A stretch of 64,000 bases of DNA from Aplidium turbinatum. Taxonomy: Eukaryota > Chordata > Ascidiacea > Aplousobranchia > Polyclinidae. The stretch's first letter is position 1; the number at the start of each line of letters is the position of its first letter. The notes beneath the pieces were generated by a model. That model did not search any database and was not told the DNA's origin. It saw nothing but the letters and a program-made list of their open reading frames with translations. The DNA lies in assembly GCA_918807975.1 (NCBI GenBank), contig OU964918.1, positions 32,348,477-32,412,476 on the forward strand, given 5' to 3'. Positions 49,533 through 58,632 of the stretch are shown piece after piece. A program made the position numbers and the translations under genes.

Positions 49533-52500
49533 TATGTATCATATATATCATATGTATCATATGTATCATGATGATATGTATCATGATTATATGTATCATG
49601 AATCAGTATCCGTCTACGTATTGTGATTTATTTACAAATACTTCATCCATTCATCAGCATAACACAAGATATCAAACAAGCAACAACTATTTTATAAATA
49701 GATCAAACACAGAATTGGGCAAAAAGTCCATGCAGGTATTGGGGCCAATGGTCTGGTCAGAGGTTCCAAGTAGGCTGAAAAACTTATCATTTCATTGTTT
49801 CAAAAAAGAGATCAAAACGTTAATTTTACAAAGCTACAGTGCATCGTAAGTGATATGTTATGGAAACCAACTTGTCAGTTTCATAGGCAATACAGCATGT
49901 TCAGTCGGAAACTGGATTAATCTCTGTTGCTTCTTGGAATTTTGTGTTTAGGCCTGCGTTATCTTAAATATGTTTTTTTTTTTTGGTGCGTATGTTGAAG
50001 CGCGGGAACGTTTTATTTTTCTCTTGTAAGTTTATTTTAAATGCAAAAATCGTCATTTCCGTAGGGTGGCAATTGACCATTAGACCGTATGGTCGTCTCG
50101 TTGTCTCCCTGTCGGTATGGGAACTTGTGTAACTTTTGCATTGTGTAGCCTATATTGCTTGCATGTTTCAAGTATGTACCTATGTATGTAGTAAAACCAT
50201 CTACAATTCTTCTATTAAAGAAGTTTATTCCGCTAAAATGCAGCTAAGTTGTTCTGAAGACAGAAACTGCAAACTGAAATCAGACTGAAAATAAACACCA
50301 GTAAAAACGACAAAGGAACTTAAGGCAACGTAGTAACAAAGCAATCAGCAACAACATAAATTACAATGCAACTTAAAGCAATAACATGTCACTATGTTCC
50401 TGTTACTGACAAATAAAATATTGATTGATTGATTGAGTGTGCAACTTTTGTTTTAGATATGATGACGTCGCAAAACAATAATCAAGCAATAATAGAAAGT
50501 AACAAATATGATACAAAACTTTTTTAAACAGTTTTGTGCAATCTTTATTCGTCTCAGGGTTAGATAAAAAAATGTTTTACTTAATTTATCATCATTAATA
50601 CGTACTTTTGCAACACTAAAGTATTGACAAATTAATTTGTACTTGCACATATAATTCAACTACTGCAAACGTTGAATCAATGTCAAAAATGGTTGATTTG
50701 TTCTCTGGGGGTGCAGTAGTCGTGTAAGTTTACTTCCTACAGTGGTCTTACCAATCCAGAAAATTACCTAGGTTAAAAAGGCAAAAAAATTTACAATTTT
50801 AAAGGGAAGTTTCTGCACATGACTTTCATCGTCACATGTATGCGAGCGAAACCATTTCCATTCGCAAGGGTGACTGTACGTGTGTACGTGTATGTGATAA
50901 CATTCAGAAAAATCATTTGTCAAATCTATTTGACATGTGTACTGAACAATTCTGCCTGACTGATCTCAAGATTTATCTCAATGCCACGCATACTATTACA
51001 TTGCCATCATTGATGTAACGCAGTTGGACGTAATATTTGCAAGAAAGGCATATATTTGTGACAAAATGGGTCTGAGAGATATGTATGGGCAGCTGTCAGT
51101 CCTAATTATTTGATAAGAGTCTGTTAATAAGTAACATGCTTCTAGAATTACACAGAAAGTTTCTCAAAACTGATAAAACTTTAGCTCTGCTTCAAATTTC
51201 TATCTCACACTGTCACATGAATGAACTGATTGTGTTTATTGCGGCACAAGCAGCTGTTTCAATACCAAACCAAGACAAAAACTTGCAAATTAAACATGAT
51301 AAATGACACAAGCAAGACGTTTGATGTTGTTTAATCACTTCTAACCAGTTTGGACTCTTTATGAAACTTTGTTTCCTTAGCAATAGTCACGTTTTTATGA
51401 AAAAGGTTAACTAATCTCACTTTATGGCCAATTATATAATACATGGAACGTGTTGAGCTATCCAAAGCAATTTAAAGATAATTACTTATAAAATATATTA
51501 GCTAAAATTAGAATTGGCATCTAATAAATATATCAAATTAGTAATTAAAGTATGGAAGCATTGAACGAGGAGGTGTTGGTGGGAAAAAATACAATATTGT
51601 AGAATCGTAGTCTAAAGAAATTTTATTCAAAGTAATTAGTGTTTTCACTGTGATTGAATCAGTTTAAACTTCCACTTGTCCGACGGTGACAAGATGCAAG
51701 AGTCACCACAATGATTAATTGAGTAATACAATTGTTATCAACACATCCTCTTGAGGCGAGATTAGACGCAGGTGACTGCAAGCTCGATGATAATTAATCC
51801 TCATGTCATATCCGGCAAGAGCATAAGCAACATCGATTACTTTTGGCATTACTTTATTTCTACAAAAGTAAAATTAAGACATAGACTAATCTCGATTCGG
51901 ACCACACACGAAGTGCTCACTGACAATTTGACCTTGCACTGCATGTCCAACTACACTTTATGGGCATTGCAATTTTGAAGTACTGTAGCATGAATGTTAA
52001 TGCATTGATTTTGATGTAGATTTGGCCGTAAAGTAAAGCTTAAAGAAGAGTTTTATAATGTTTTTGTTTTGTTTTTTTGGTTAAAATATGCCTGCTACGA
52101 TTCATTAAATCTTAAAAGTTATGTGAAAGTTATTGATTACTAGAATGTGTAAAGTCATTCCAGTTATGATGGAATGGAAAATAATGAATCGTAACAGGTA
52201 TATTGTAAGTAAAAAACATGCATTATAACCATTTCCATTCTATAGCGATTCAGTGGTTTGTGTGACATGTACCCTGCTGAAACAAGTCAAGTGAAAGTTA
52301 CGAAACAAACAAAAGTGTTTTTTGATTCTGTTTTTTGCCGAAAAGAAAAAGAGCACACTGCTTGCTTTTTGATGGATCTCATGTTGACTCTACACGAGTA
52401 AATTAATTTCTCGTATTTATTTTATTAGATCGCGCATGAAAAACACGATAATACTACAGATTGGCTTAATTGGCATGCATGTAACCCATGTGATGAGTAC

Positions 52501-55500
52501 GTATGATTGCATTGTATGTATTACACCAGTTTTGTAATTGAACTTGGTTGTAAATAATGAAGAAGATTTCTACAATTTGATTTACTACTATCAAACCTTC
52601 ATAACATGTAGCAAATTAGACGCATCTTTAGAAGGGTACAAGTATGATAGGCTACCGTTAACATCATTTCAATGGGATAAGCTAAAAAGAAGGAATACTC
52701 CAACAAAACAACATAAACTTTTATAGACTGTATGTTTTCGTCAGGGATATCTAGAGAAGGGGATATGAAGGCTCGCAGCGATTGCCTTATTCTCATGACA
52801 CTATCAGGGCGGTAGTTTGTAGTGCATTAAACATGTGGTTCTTTTTAAAATTGTAAAAAGTTTTGTAGTACAGCTGGTACAATGAGCTACAGAAGACAGT
52901 TAGCAAATGTTACTTAGAGCATATTTAAAAAATACTTGTTTACAAAGACAGTTGAAAAGTTACCAGTAAGCTGTTTTTTTTTTAACAAAGCCTTTGCAGT
53001 AGGATAGATGTAAAGCAAGTATATGGGTAGTTGAATTAACAAGCAACCACGAGCATGCTGTGAATATCCAGGCCTGATGCTAATAGCGCAATGCAAGTTA
53101 TCATAACAAGATTTATTAAACTACTCTTGGTGCCAATTGTCATTTTACGATAAACACAGATTATTTACGATAAACAAAAGCCCTTCTATTGTCAGACGTA
53201 ATAAAAGCCTTCGTATCCCCTTTTTTAGATATCCCTGGTTTTCGTAAGTGAAAATAGTTATAATGTTCACACCACAGTTTTTTTTTACCCCTGAAGCTTT
53301 GTGCTGCTATGTAGCCTATATTGTGGCAAGTTTGACTTGATTTACAAATAGACGCAAAACATGTAAAACAAAAGAAGTAAGGCTTGCTACCTCACCGTAA
53401 TTAAAATTTTTATAGGGTTTAACAAATCTCTTACATGTACTTAAAATTGTTTTTTAATATTTTCCATCATCTCAAACACCCAATAAAGTACAAATAAAAC
53501 TTCAGTCACTTTTGGCAAACAATCTTTAACCGGAGATTAAACATTGGTATCGATGAGTCTTTTTGATTTATCGGCAGCCTTCTTGTTCTCGTAAAAACTT
53601 GTTTAAATTATACACAAACTTCTTTCGGGCGGAAACCTTAAGCATGTTCAGGTAGACACAAATAGCTTGACTAAAGCTTACAAAAATACTTTGGTTTCGT
53701 GAACGGAATTCTCTTATAATATAGAATAATTAACGTCATTCATTCATTACCTTCCGTACGGGCACTATTAAATTTATTATCATATTGTATGTAAATATAA
53801 TATGCAGTGCTGTTAACGCGTATGTTGAATTCATTTTTTGTCTTATTTAGACTTATAAGTAGTAGCCTATATATAATTTATTTAAAAGATCGTGGGATAC
53901 ACAGAAAACGTAAAGAAAATACTTTAATTAGTCCCGCGTATAGCTTATTGGCTGTCACTGGAGTAGACCTATACTGCAGTTTTTATATTTAGAGGAAAGC
54001 GCTTTAATTGGAGTTTGAGATTAAAGAAGACCTAAAAGCCATTCAAAAAAACTTACAATAATATAAAGAATAGATTAATTTCCTAAGTAAATCCTTTCTA
54101 ACAAATAAGCACAACTCGATGGTAACTTGCTAATAAAACAATTTTTACCTGGTCGGCAGATAGTTTTAATCCATCAGGAAGTGCACTTTTCAGTATGGTT
54201 AAAATGATGCGATTTTCAGAACAGAAAACGTTGAACTTGTCTTCAGGGATTTCTAAAACACAAAATTTTCTTTGATGCATTGAAACATATATCACTCAGT
54301 CATAACGGCAGTTTTACAACGCATACAACTGATGGTTGTTTTGAGAGTAGCCAACTTAGAATTAAAAATAACAACGTGAATGAGTTGAAAAACACTCCAG
54401 TTTGACACAGTACACCGGCCATTAGACCCCTCGATAAATTGTCTCATGATTGACCCAATGAAAACTATGTTCACGCAACTAGCAAACTGGCTAACAAAAT
54501 CACGTTTAAATCACATGGAAACCACTCTACGCAAATATGGAAAGCATGTTCCTCTGAATGTTGTTTTTAAGTGCGTGTGTTGCTTCAAAACAAAGTGATA
54601 GCTACGTCACTGTGCCACATTTACTTCAACCTGATGTTCATATAACAAAACGTTTGTTTGACCTTGACACTCTGTCATATTGACCTGGATTTGTTATTTG
54701 CGCGATTGTGAAGCTTGTTTTTGAATCGTGTATTAATTTTACAAGTCACATCTTTATAACGTTTACTTGAACGTAATATTCAGGTTAGAAAATTACGTTG
54801 CCACAACGAAAAATAAATAAAGTCTTGCAAAACATTTTGTGATGCAGTTCCTGCGGGATTGGTAGTGAAGTTTTACTTGTTGTAGTTCATTTCTTGCAAG
54901 TTATTCTAGGCTATGTCTAGTCTGTGCTGATGAGCAGAAAGAACATCCTCGAAACTCGTTGCTCAACTGCAGCCGCTCTGAGTTGAACAGTTATTATTGG
55001 ATCTTGCCCAACTTAAGTTTGCATAAACGTAGCTTAATTCAAGTAAGCTATCTTGGCATTTACACTATAATAAAACATACATGGATGGAATCAGTTTTGA
55101 TGACATGCAATAAAAGTGCCAAACAAAAGAGTTTTGTGCAGATTATACCCTCGTAAACTTATAACGTTGTAGTGATATTGAATTATGACATTATGCCGCG
55201 ACCTTTGTATTCTGGCCACGCGGTTTAAAATTATCGTAGCTATAGACACAGCAAATTTTAAGGACAGGCCTTGCATTACAGCTTCTTACTTTCTTCATCG
55301 AAAGATTAAACTGTTGCACGTCTTAAATAACTTGCACCTAAGCAAGTATGCTTTTGGGTGGTCCATGAAAAAAGTTTGCTCTACTGGAACAAATTTCAAA
55401 GCATTTCTTAGCTTTGTTTAATGTGAACCAAGGATACTGTTATTCAACTGTATGACGAACATGGAAAGGACTTTAATCAAACAGTGTTACAGAAACTACA

Positions 55501-56969
55501 CAACGGCAATGTAATCTTAATGAATGCCAACATGCTTTCGTAACGCAAATAGCCATCTTATTCAAATCAACATTGCAAGGTCATGGCTTTGAAATCAAAA
55601 ACTCACGTCTAAGCTAAGGTTAGTGGTAGAACAACTTGAATGACGTACCACGTTTAAACTTAACTCGCTACGGCTTGATTTATTTGCTGAATAAAGTGAT
55701 AACTAAATTTCTAGACATAGCCTACTGCGCAAGGGTAGAAATAGCGTTCCAGCAAAAAAATACGGTGGCATAATGTCACGCAAATTTAACTTTGTCATGT
55801 TAAGTTGAAGTTGTCTAGTCACAATGTACACCACACTCAGGCACAGATAGTTTCAACTTGATGTGTTTTCTAAAAGTTAGGCTACTAATTGATATTTTCA
55901 ACCTTAATATTTGTAGCCTACTCTCAACTACACAACACTTTGGAAGTGATTGAATAAAATACAAAGCAGCTTATCTCGAACAGTAAAGCAAAGATCTAGC
56001 AAAACAAAACATTTGCATTCCAAACATGAAAACATAACCATGCAGATGTTTATTGTCTATTTTTGTACCTGCAATATTGAAAGATCTATCCGTTTTACTG
56101 GAATTACCGGATTCTGTACTGGAATCATTGGAAAACTCCTCTGCAATATATAAAAATTGTAGGTGATGACAGCATATTGAGCGCTTCATACTACGGTAGA
56201 TGTTTAAGAACAACACCCAACACATCTTTCCTCCAAAAATCTGAAATCATTTCTGATATTTCGAATTGAACATTTACTGTAGGCCTACGGTGCAATGAAG
56301 TTTACAATGTTCATTGCATTGTGCAATGAAAAGTTTTATATAATAAACAAGGTTGTCCTTTGAACGTAGTTGGGAGTGGTCAAGTTATTCGTTCCTTTTT
56401 TCGAACCAAAAGTTGGATATTCTGATCAATATCCAGATATCCACTTCTAGCTCAGATAATGCTTATCTGTTGCTTCTGGGACGGCTGTGGTTGTAAACAA
56501 AATCAGTCATGTTAAGAAACTTGTATAATTTATTAATAAAGCTTTCGCGGACGAGAAGGCAGCTTCTAAAACAAAGATTGAGAGACATCAGCGTCTACTT
56601 CATTACTTACATAATTATTACATGCATGTACATGTAGTGTTGGCTAATGGTAATTCTAAACCACGTATCTATGCATTCTGATGGTGAGAAACAAGTTTGT
56701 GGAGCTTTCTTTACGAGAAATTTGATATGGTAAAAAGCAATAACTTAGATTATGTTTGAAAAAAAAATTCGCAAAGATGATGTCCTTGAAATCTCTCAAT
56801 TTAAGACTTGCAACAAATAATAAGTCTTCTTGCCTGTCGAATAGTAATCTTCGTAATATTCGTATCCGTAGTTGTCTTCCTTGGCTGTGGTCGTGGCAGC
56901 GTGGCACGACAAAAAGTGAAGAGAACATACGCTTGCTACTATTATGAAACACAATTGCCTTTCCATCAT
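36021..56969 (-). CDS. ZP-domain transmembrane protein with EGF, LDLa and TSP1 modules
   Basis: ZP proteins polymerise through a ZP-N/ZP-C pair and build egg coats, apical matrices or membrane-bound filaments. Thirteen minus-strand exons are supported; their phases join except between the TSP1 and ZP-N exons. About 772 residues are visible: signal peptide (1 to about 24), acidic Tyr-rich stretch, Ser-rich linker, ZP-N-like module (about 70-165), EGF-like module (about 216-245), LDLa (about 247-287), TSP1 (about 287-348), ZP domain (about 350-658), basic cleavage site RKRR (about 666), transmembrane helix and tail AGRKLKQTPTAV. Order and cleavage site fit a type I membrane precursor cut by furin-like protease. 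Egg-coat, sensory or immune roles are all possible; I do not recognise an orthologue. Introns carry hAT, LINE and SINE insertions. Confidence 0.88.
36558..36744 (-). CDS. ZP gene: furin-type cleavage site exon
   Basis: 187 nt opening GEEKSNSRKRRSSLPSLF. The RKRR site (36712-36723) directly after the ZP domain is where ZP precursors are normally cut. The rest may contain the external hydrophobic patch (GHVIQGPIIVKT) that blocks premature polymerisation in ZP proteins. Confidence 0.88.
37042..37490 (-). mobile_element. LINE 3' fragment with (GAA)n tail
   Basis: The minus strand reads FEMWCHRRLLRISW, then in another frame LRYLGHIARSNSLENSMLTE and a closing TKDRTKWRLFI. This is the C-terminal pattern of RTE/jockey-like LINEs. 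The left end carries a GAAGAAGAA tail. Truncated and frameshifted; it lies in a ZP-gene intron. Confidence 0.8.
37690..37989 (-). repeat. tRNA-derived SINE, family 1, minus copy
   Basis: Reverse-strand partner of 35283-35585: head GCAAGTTAGCTCTGTGGTTAAGCG (A box), GGCGCTGGTTCGGTTC (B-box region), then the shared body. Confidence 0.8.
38313..38487 (-). CDS. ZP gene: ZP-C exon 2
   Basis: 175 nt completing GC and reading CPLDKTVSMYINGLSPKKAS, then AFKFVDASKPFVYFQCDVVV and C....C..C. This is the canonical F-F-(Y)FQC end of a ZP domain. Donor GTAAGA, phase 0. Confidence 0.93.
39180..40906 (-). mobile_element. hAT element, TSD GGTGTGTC, partial transposase
   Basis: Perfect TSD at 39172-39179 and 40907-40914; ends CAGTGGCGTAGC and GCTACGCCACTG. 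The minus strand carries the N-terminal part of a ZMYM1-type transposase: KESGAIFRKKKKAREEELKK (40220-40280) and, further on, GLYCFCCRLFQSRHDNSSF with HENSEVHKQC, a TTF-type zinc finger. The catalytic part is absent, so it is an internally deleted copy. It lies in an intron of the ZP gene. Confidence 0.92.
40927..41116 (-). CDS. ZP gene: ZP-C exon 1
   Basis: 190 nt with LHDTLYVAIHFQTMDEDLLL, then DKCIATPTSSNYQ and YIFIESG. This is the L-Y-V-x-x-x...C.ATP core of ZP-C. The donor (GTAAAT, 40926) lies only 12 bp from the TSD of the hAT at 39180-40906. Confidence 0.9.
41266..41584 (-). CDS. ZP gene: ZP-N to ZP-C linker exon
   Basis: 319 nt, phase 0 in, starting VEGNVVIYSNKINYLAKTNP. The V-YSN-I strand and the VTCRFNRRRKVSL strand are classic ZP features. 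Ends ...FKMDLYQ plus 1 nt. Confidence 0.9.
42105..42885 (+). mobile_element. LINE reverse-transcriptase fragment (CR1/jockey-like)
   Basis: Plus-strand pieces in several frames: VGDFRPISILPTLSKLFERI, LDLNKAFDTVNHNIL, and FADDTSLIMSNKN (catalytic ADD near 42670). Order and wording fit the CR1/jockey group. Many frame changes; 5' and 3' truncated. It lies in a ZP-gene intron, opposite to the gene. Confidence 0.85.
43250..43340 (-). repeat. tRNA-like SINE head
   Basis: The minus strand has TGGCCTAGCAGTTTGAGG (A-box region) and GAGTTCGATTCCCACC (B box). The stems do not pair well, so it is a SINE relic, not a tRNA gene. Confidence 0.55.
43841..44087 (-). CDS. ZP gene: ZP-N exon of the main ZP domain
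   Basis: 247 nt with CSRACTSKQSDTESRTCGDK, then KCDRRRMTVEIPRE, SRCKPTY and CNTTST before GTAAGC. The four-Cys pattern with C..R.M.V and the final CNTT matches ZP-N. A second possible AG acceptor lies 6 bases inside the exon. Confidence 0.88.
44337..44525. repeat. Repeat rich in GGAGTCGGAG units
   Basis: Both ends carry GAGTCGGA-like units, direct at the left and complementary at the right (GCCCGACTCCAC twice). This resembles hAT families with GGAGTCGGAGTCG subterminal repeats. No TSD was resolved. Confidence 0.55.
45334..45532 (-). CDS. ZP gene exon 7: end of LDLa and TSP1 repeat
   Basis: 199 nt, phase 0 in. After DDETSCEEV comes WSTWSQWSQCRDRC, the Trp ladder and CSxxC-like core of a thrombospondin type-1 repeat, then RTRSC and TCTDYC. 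The only usable donor is T|GTAGAT, leaving 1 nt; this does not match the 1-nt start of the next recognised exon, so a small exon may be missing. Confidence 0.85.
45666..45775 (-). CDS. ZP gene exon 6: LDL-receptor class A module
   Basis: 110 nt, reading QCPTGYYGCDRSDRKQHLRC then ITNGWLCDKRFDCLLK. The C..C..C(I)..CD..DC spacing marks an LDLa repeat, completed by DDETSC at the start of the next exon, where the calcium-binding acidic residues sit. Confidence 0.85.
46137..47447 (+). mobile_element. hAT element (ZBED/FAM200-like transposase remains)
   Basis: The ends are CAGGGTTTCCCAAACTGTGG and TTTGGGAAACCCTG; flanking GACTAGG and GACTAGAG are a damaged TSD. Plus-strand coding remains: RVFELREELLVFLQAHNADL through WLGKLAYLAGIFNLLNQLNL (46703-46999), then a C-terminal AFSALTNMKTKYKSRLSV region near 47190. 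The 5' half of the transposase is missing. A LINE tail is inserted at 46417-46694. Located in the ZP-gene intron between EGF and LDLa exons. Confidence 0.9.
46417..46694 (+). mobile_element. LINE 3' end inserted in the hAT, 7-bp TSD
   Basis: AACTTGT flanks it at 46410-46416 and 46695-46701. It reads RRALELQVKGRRKQGRPKKT and SDRLMW, a LINE C-terminus, followed by the same tail as 7957-8085. Confidence 0.8.
47530..47777 (-). CDS. ZP gene exon 5: linker and EGF-like module
   Basis: 248 nt from the CTCACAG acceptor, which keeps phase where a nearer TTTTTCAG would not. It encodes a Ser- and Arg-rich linker and then an EGF-like module: CQRADCPHQSSC, then VDGYYCICVSKEHC. Confidence 0.85.
48215..48390 (-). 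CDS. ZP gene exon 4: second half of ZP-N-like module
   Basis: 176 nt, phase 0 in, 2 nt out, with NSESTLNNCQQYHQNRTTMT and then DRSCQQ and several N-glycosylation-type sites. Together with exon 3 it makes one extra ZP-N-like unit ahead of the main ZP domain. Confidence 0.8.
49360..49610. repeat. AT-rich microsatellite (ATCATG/TATATC units)
   Basis: Compound simple repeat: ATGATATGTATCATGA units grading into TATATCATATG and a pure (AT)n run near 49503-49530. Long open frames through it are repeat artefacts. Confidence 0.9.
49611..50440 (+). mobile_element. CR1/L2-like LINE 3' end with (TTGA)n tail
   Basis: A plus-strand C-terminus ending at 49849 reads HNTRYQTSNNYFINRSNTEL, then GPMVWSEVPSRLKNLSFHCF and a FKKEIKTL ending, typical of CR1/jockey LINEs. 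About 590 bp of 3'UTR follow, ending AATAAAATATTGATTGATTGATTG, the short tandem 3' tail used by such elements instead of poly-A. Confidence 0.85.
50654..50710. repeat. Palindromic mini-element, partial copy
   Basis: AACGTTGAATCAATGTCAAAAATGG and CTCTGGGG match the right half of 18919-19008. Confidence 0.55.
50711..52733. other. ZP-gene intron 3, no feature recognised
   Basis: AT-rich intronic DNA between exons 3 and 4. I see no exon-like block with splice sites and no element ends. Confidence 0.5.
52742..53237. mobile_element. 496-bp hAT-type MITE, complete-looking, TSD GTTTTCGT
   Basis: Perfect 8-bp TSD at 52734-52741 and 53238-53245; ends CAGGGATATCTAGAGAAGGG and CCTTTTTTAGATATCCCTG. Same family as the interrupted copy 14980-19964, whose flanking halves align with it. 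No coding capacity. Confidence 0.93.
54149..54252 (-). CDS. ZP gene exon 3: first half of ZP-N-like module
   Basis: 104 nt encoding PEDKFNVFCSENRIILTILK and ending LKLSADQ. The single Cys followed by alternating hydrophobics resembles the opening strand of a ZP-N fold. Ends in phase 0. Confidence 0.8.
56069..56140 (-). CDS. ZP gene exon 2: Ser/Thr-rich linker
   Basis: 72 nt between TTGCAG and GTACAA, reading EEFSNDSSTESGNSSKTDRS then FNIA. Phase (2 nt in, 1 nt out) fits both neighbours. Confidence 0.7.
56834..56969 (-). CDS. ZP gene exon 1: signal peptide, GC donor
   Basis: Tandem ATGs at 56969 and 56966 open a signal peptide (MMERQLCFIIVASVCSLHFL, then SCHA), followed by an acidic Tyr-rich stretch with YGYEYYEDYYST. 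The only donor that keeps phase is ACAG|GCAAGAAG, so intron 1 would be a GC-AG intron. Confidence 0.82.
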
Positions 56970-56999
56970 TTTAGGTTTTCTGCACTTAAATGCTTTTAC

Positions 57000-58580
57000 T
57001 ACAGTACCTTTTGAGAGAAAACCCATTTTAAAGCGTTACTTTGTCAGCACAAGTTTATGCTAATCCTTTACGTAGTTTTGTTTATTACGGAGAATACGAA
57101 ACGTACGGTGTTTCAAAAGTAGGTTAATTATTACTGACAACAACTTTAAGCGTTTAATAGCTCAACAGCTTTCTCACAGGAAAAATAGCCTACAATAAAT
57201 CACAACTTATGAATTATAGGGCAGACAGGGCAATTCATGAAGTGGAAAGAAATTTTTGATATGGAATAGAAGAGCTTTATTAGTCTAATAAAACAACAAA
57301 TCGTTAAATTTTTTGCTTGAAGTTGTCTTAAATCTACGAAGTAGCCAAACAGCATAAATACCTAGCATTTTATTTTTTATAACAAGCACAATATAGTTAC
57401 GCTCTTCTGTTGTGTAGGCTATGATATCAGCTCAACTATCACTCAGGTTTAGGCAAGCAATAAGCTCATTGCGTATTCTACAATTTCTCGTATTGTTTAA
57501 GTTATGATTATTACAAAACACATTTGTCCTCAACCTGAATACGAAAGTCTCATTCAATCATTTTTCTTATTCTTCTTTTATTGTAGCGCTACTTTTCACT
57601 ACTAGGCTACTTTGTAAACGTAAGCTATCTGTCTATCCGGCGAAAACTAAACAGATAAAATCTTTCTGCACTTCGATGTCATCGCTCTACCTTTGTTTTT
57701 TAGTGAATTACCATAACCTTCGCAAACTCTTAGAGTGTGTATTAAACTTTAAGCTCAAAGGGCGAAGTATGAAATCCAAATAAATGGCCATCCCGTCTGA
57801 AAGCACACGTAGCTCTTGGCTTTTGACAAAACAAACTAATCCAACATCAAGAAGCGTCCTCTGCATTCATTCGAAGCTTAGCGACGTTGCATCAGAACAA
57901 AAACTGTTTTGAAAAGAAAATCCTTTTAAGTCATGGCTTAGCATATAAATTAAATGCCGAGGAAAACCAGAGGAAAAAAGTTTTGACTGAATACATTCGT
58001 TGGGGCTATTTCCCTACTGACTTTTATAAAGATTTATGAAACGTTCATGCACGAAAGTAGCTTTACATTTTTGTCGTAAGCACACTACGTAGCATACATA
58101 TGTTTTAACTTTTGTCGGTATATTACCTCTGTATTCCTAATTTGGGAATGACTCGAAATGCGTTAGATTAACTAAAACAAACTGTGCAGTAAAATTTGTT
58201 TATCACGAAACCTTCAGGAAATGAAAAAAACATAGCATTAGGCTGTGGACCTAAACCGCTCAGATAAAGAAGTAATTTAATTTTGTTCCGACATTAGATT
58301 TCTATGATAAATATGTGTGAGCTGCTTTAAAATTGTCTTTTTTTTTGCAATAAAACATAAAGTAAGAAAACAATCTATTTTGCTTGTAAAAACTGCAGAA
58401 AAAAAATCAAGCATATGCTTGAATTACAAACTTTAAATTACAAACTAATTTAACAATAAGTAATACTAAATTACTTATTGTTACAAGTTACAAGCAAACA
58501 AAAAAGAAAATTTATAACTTGTGTACAAGTCGTAGGCCACGGTACAAGTCAATGATTTTGAACTATATAATTAACGTCTT
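57000..58580. other. Intergenic region between ZP gene and Tg1 gene
   Basis: AT-rich, no exon recognised. It would hold the ZP-gene promoter (just right of 56969) and the 3'UTR of the Tg1 gene, but no clear elements were seen. Confidence 0.4.
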
Positions 58581-58583
58581 TTT

Positions 58584-58632
58584 CTACTCTTTAGCGCCAG
58601 CCTTGTTCGAGGGCCCAGGCAATCTTCTGCTG
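58584..58632 (-). CDS. Possible last exon of the Tg1 gene
   Basis: A GTCAG acceptor, then one base completing the split codon and SRRLPGPSNKAGAKE before TAG (58584-58586). It is supported by phase and by locally higher GC; no homology supports it. Confidence 0.35.

Noticed and set aside
49318-49626. Open frames of 76-143 codons rich in Tyr, Ile, His and Met
   Set aside because: Produced by the ATCATG/TATATC microsatellite; only the last part (49612-49849) is a LINE C-terminus.
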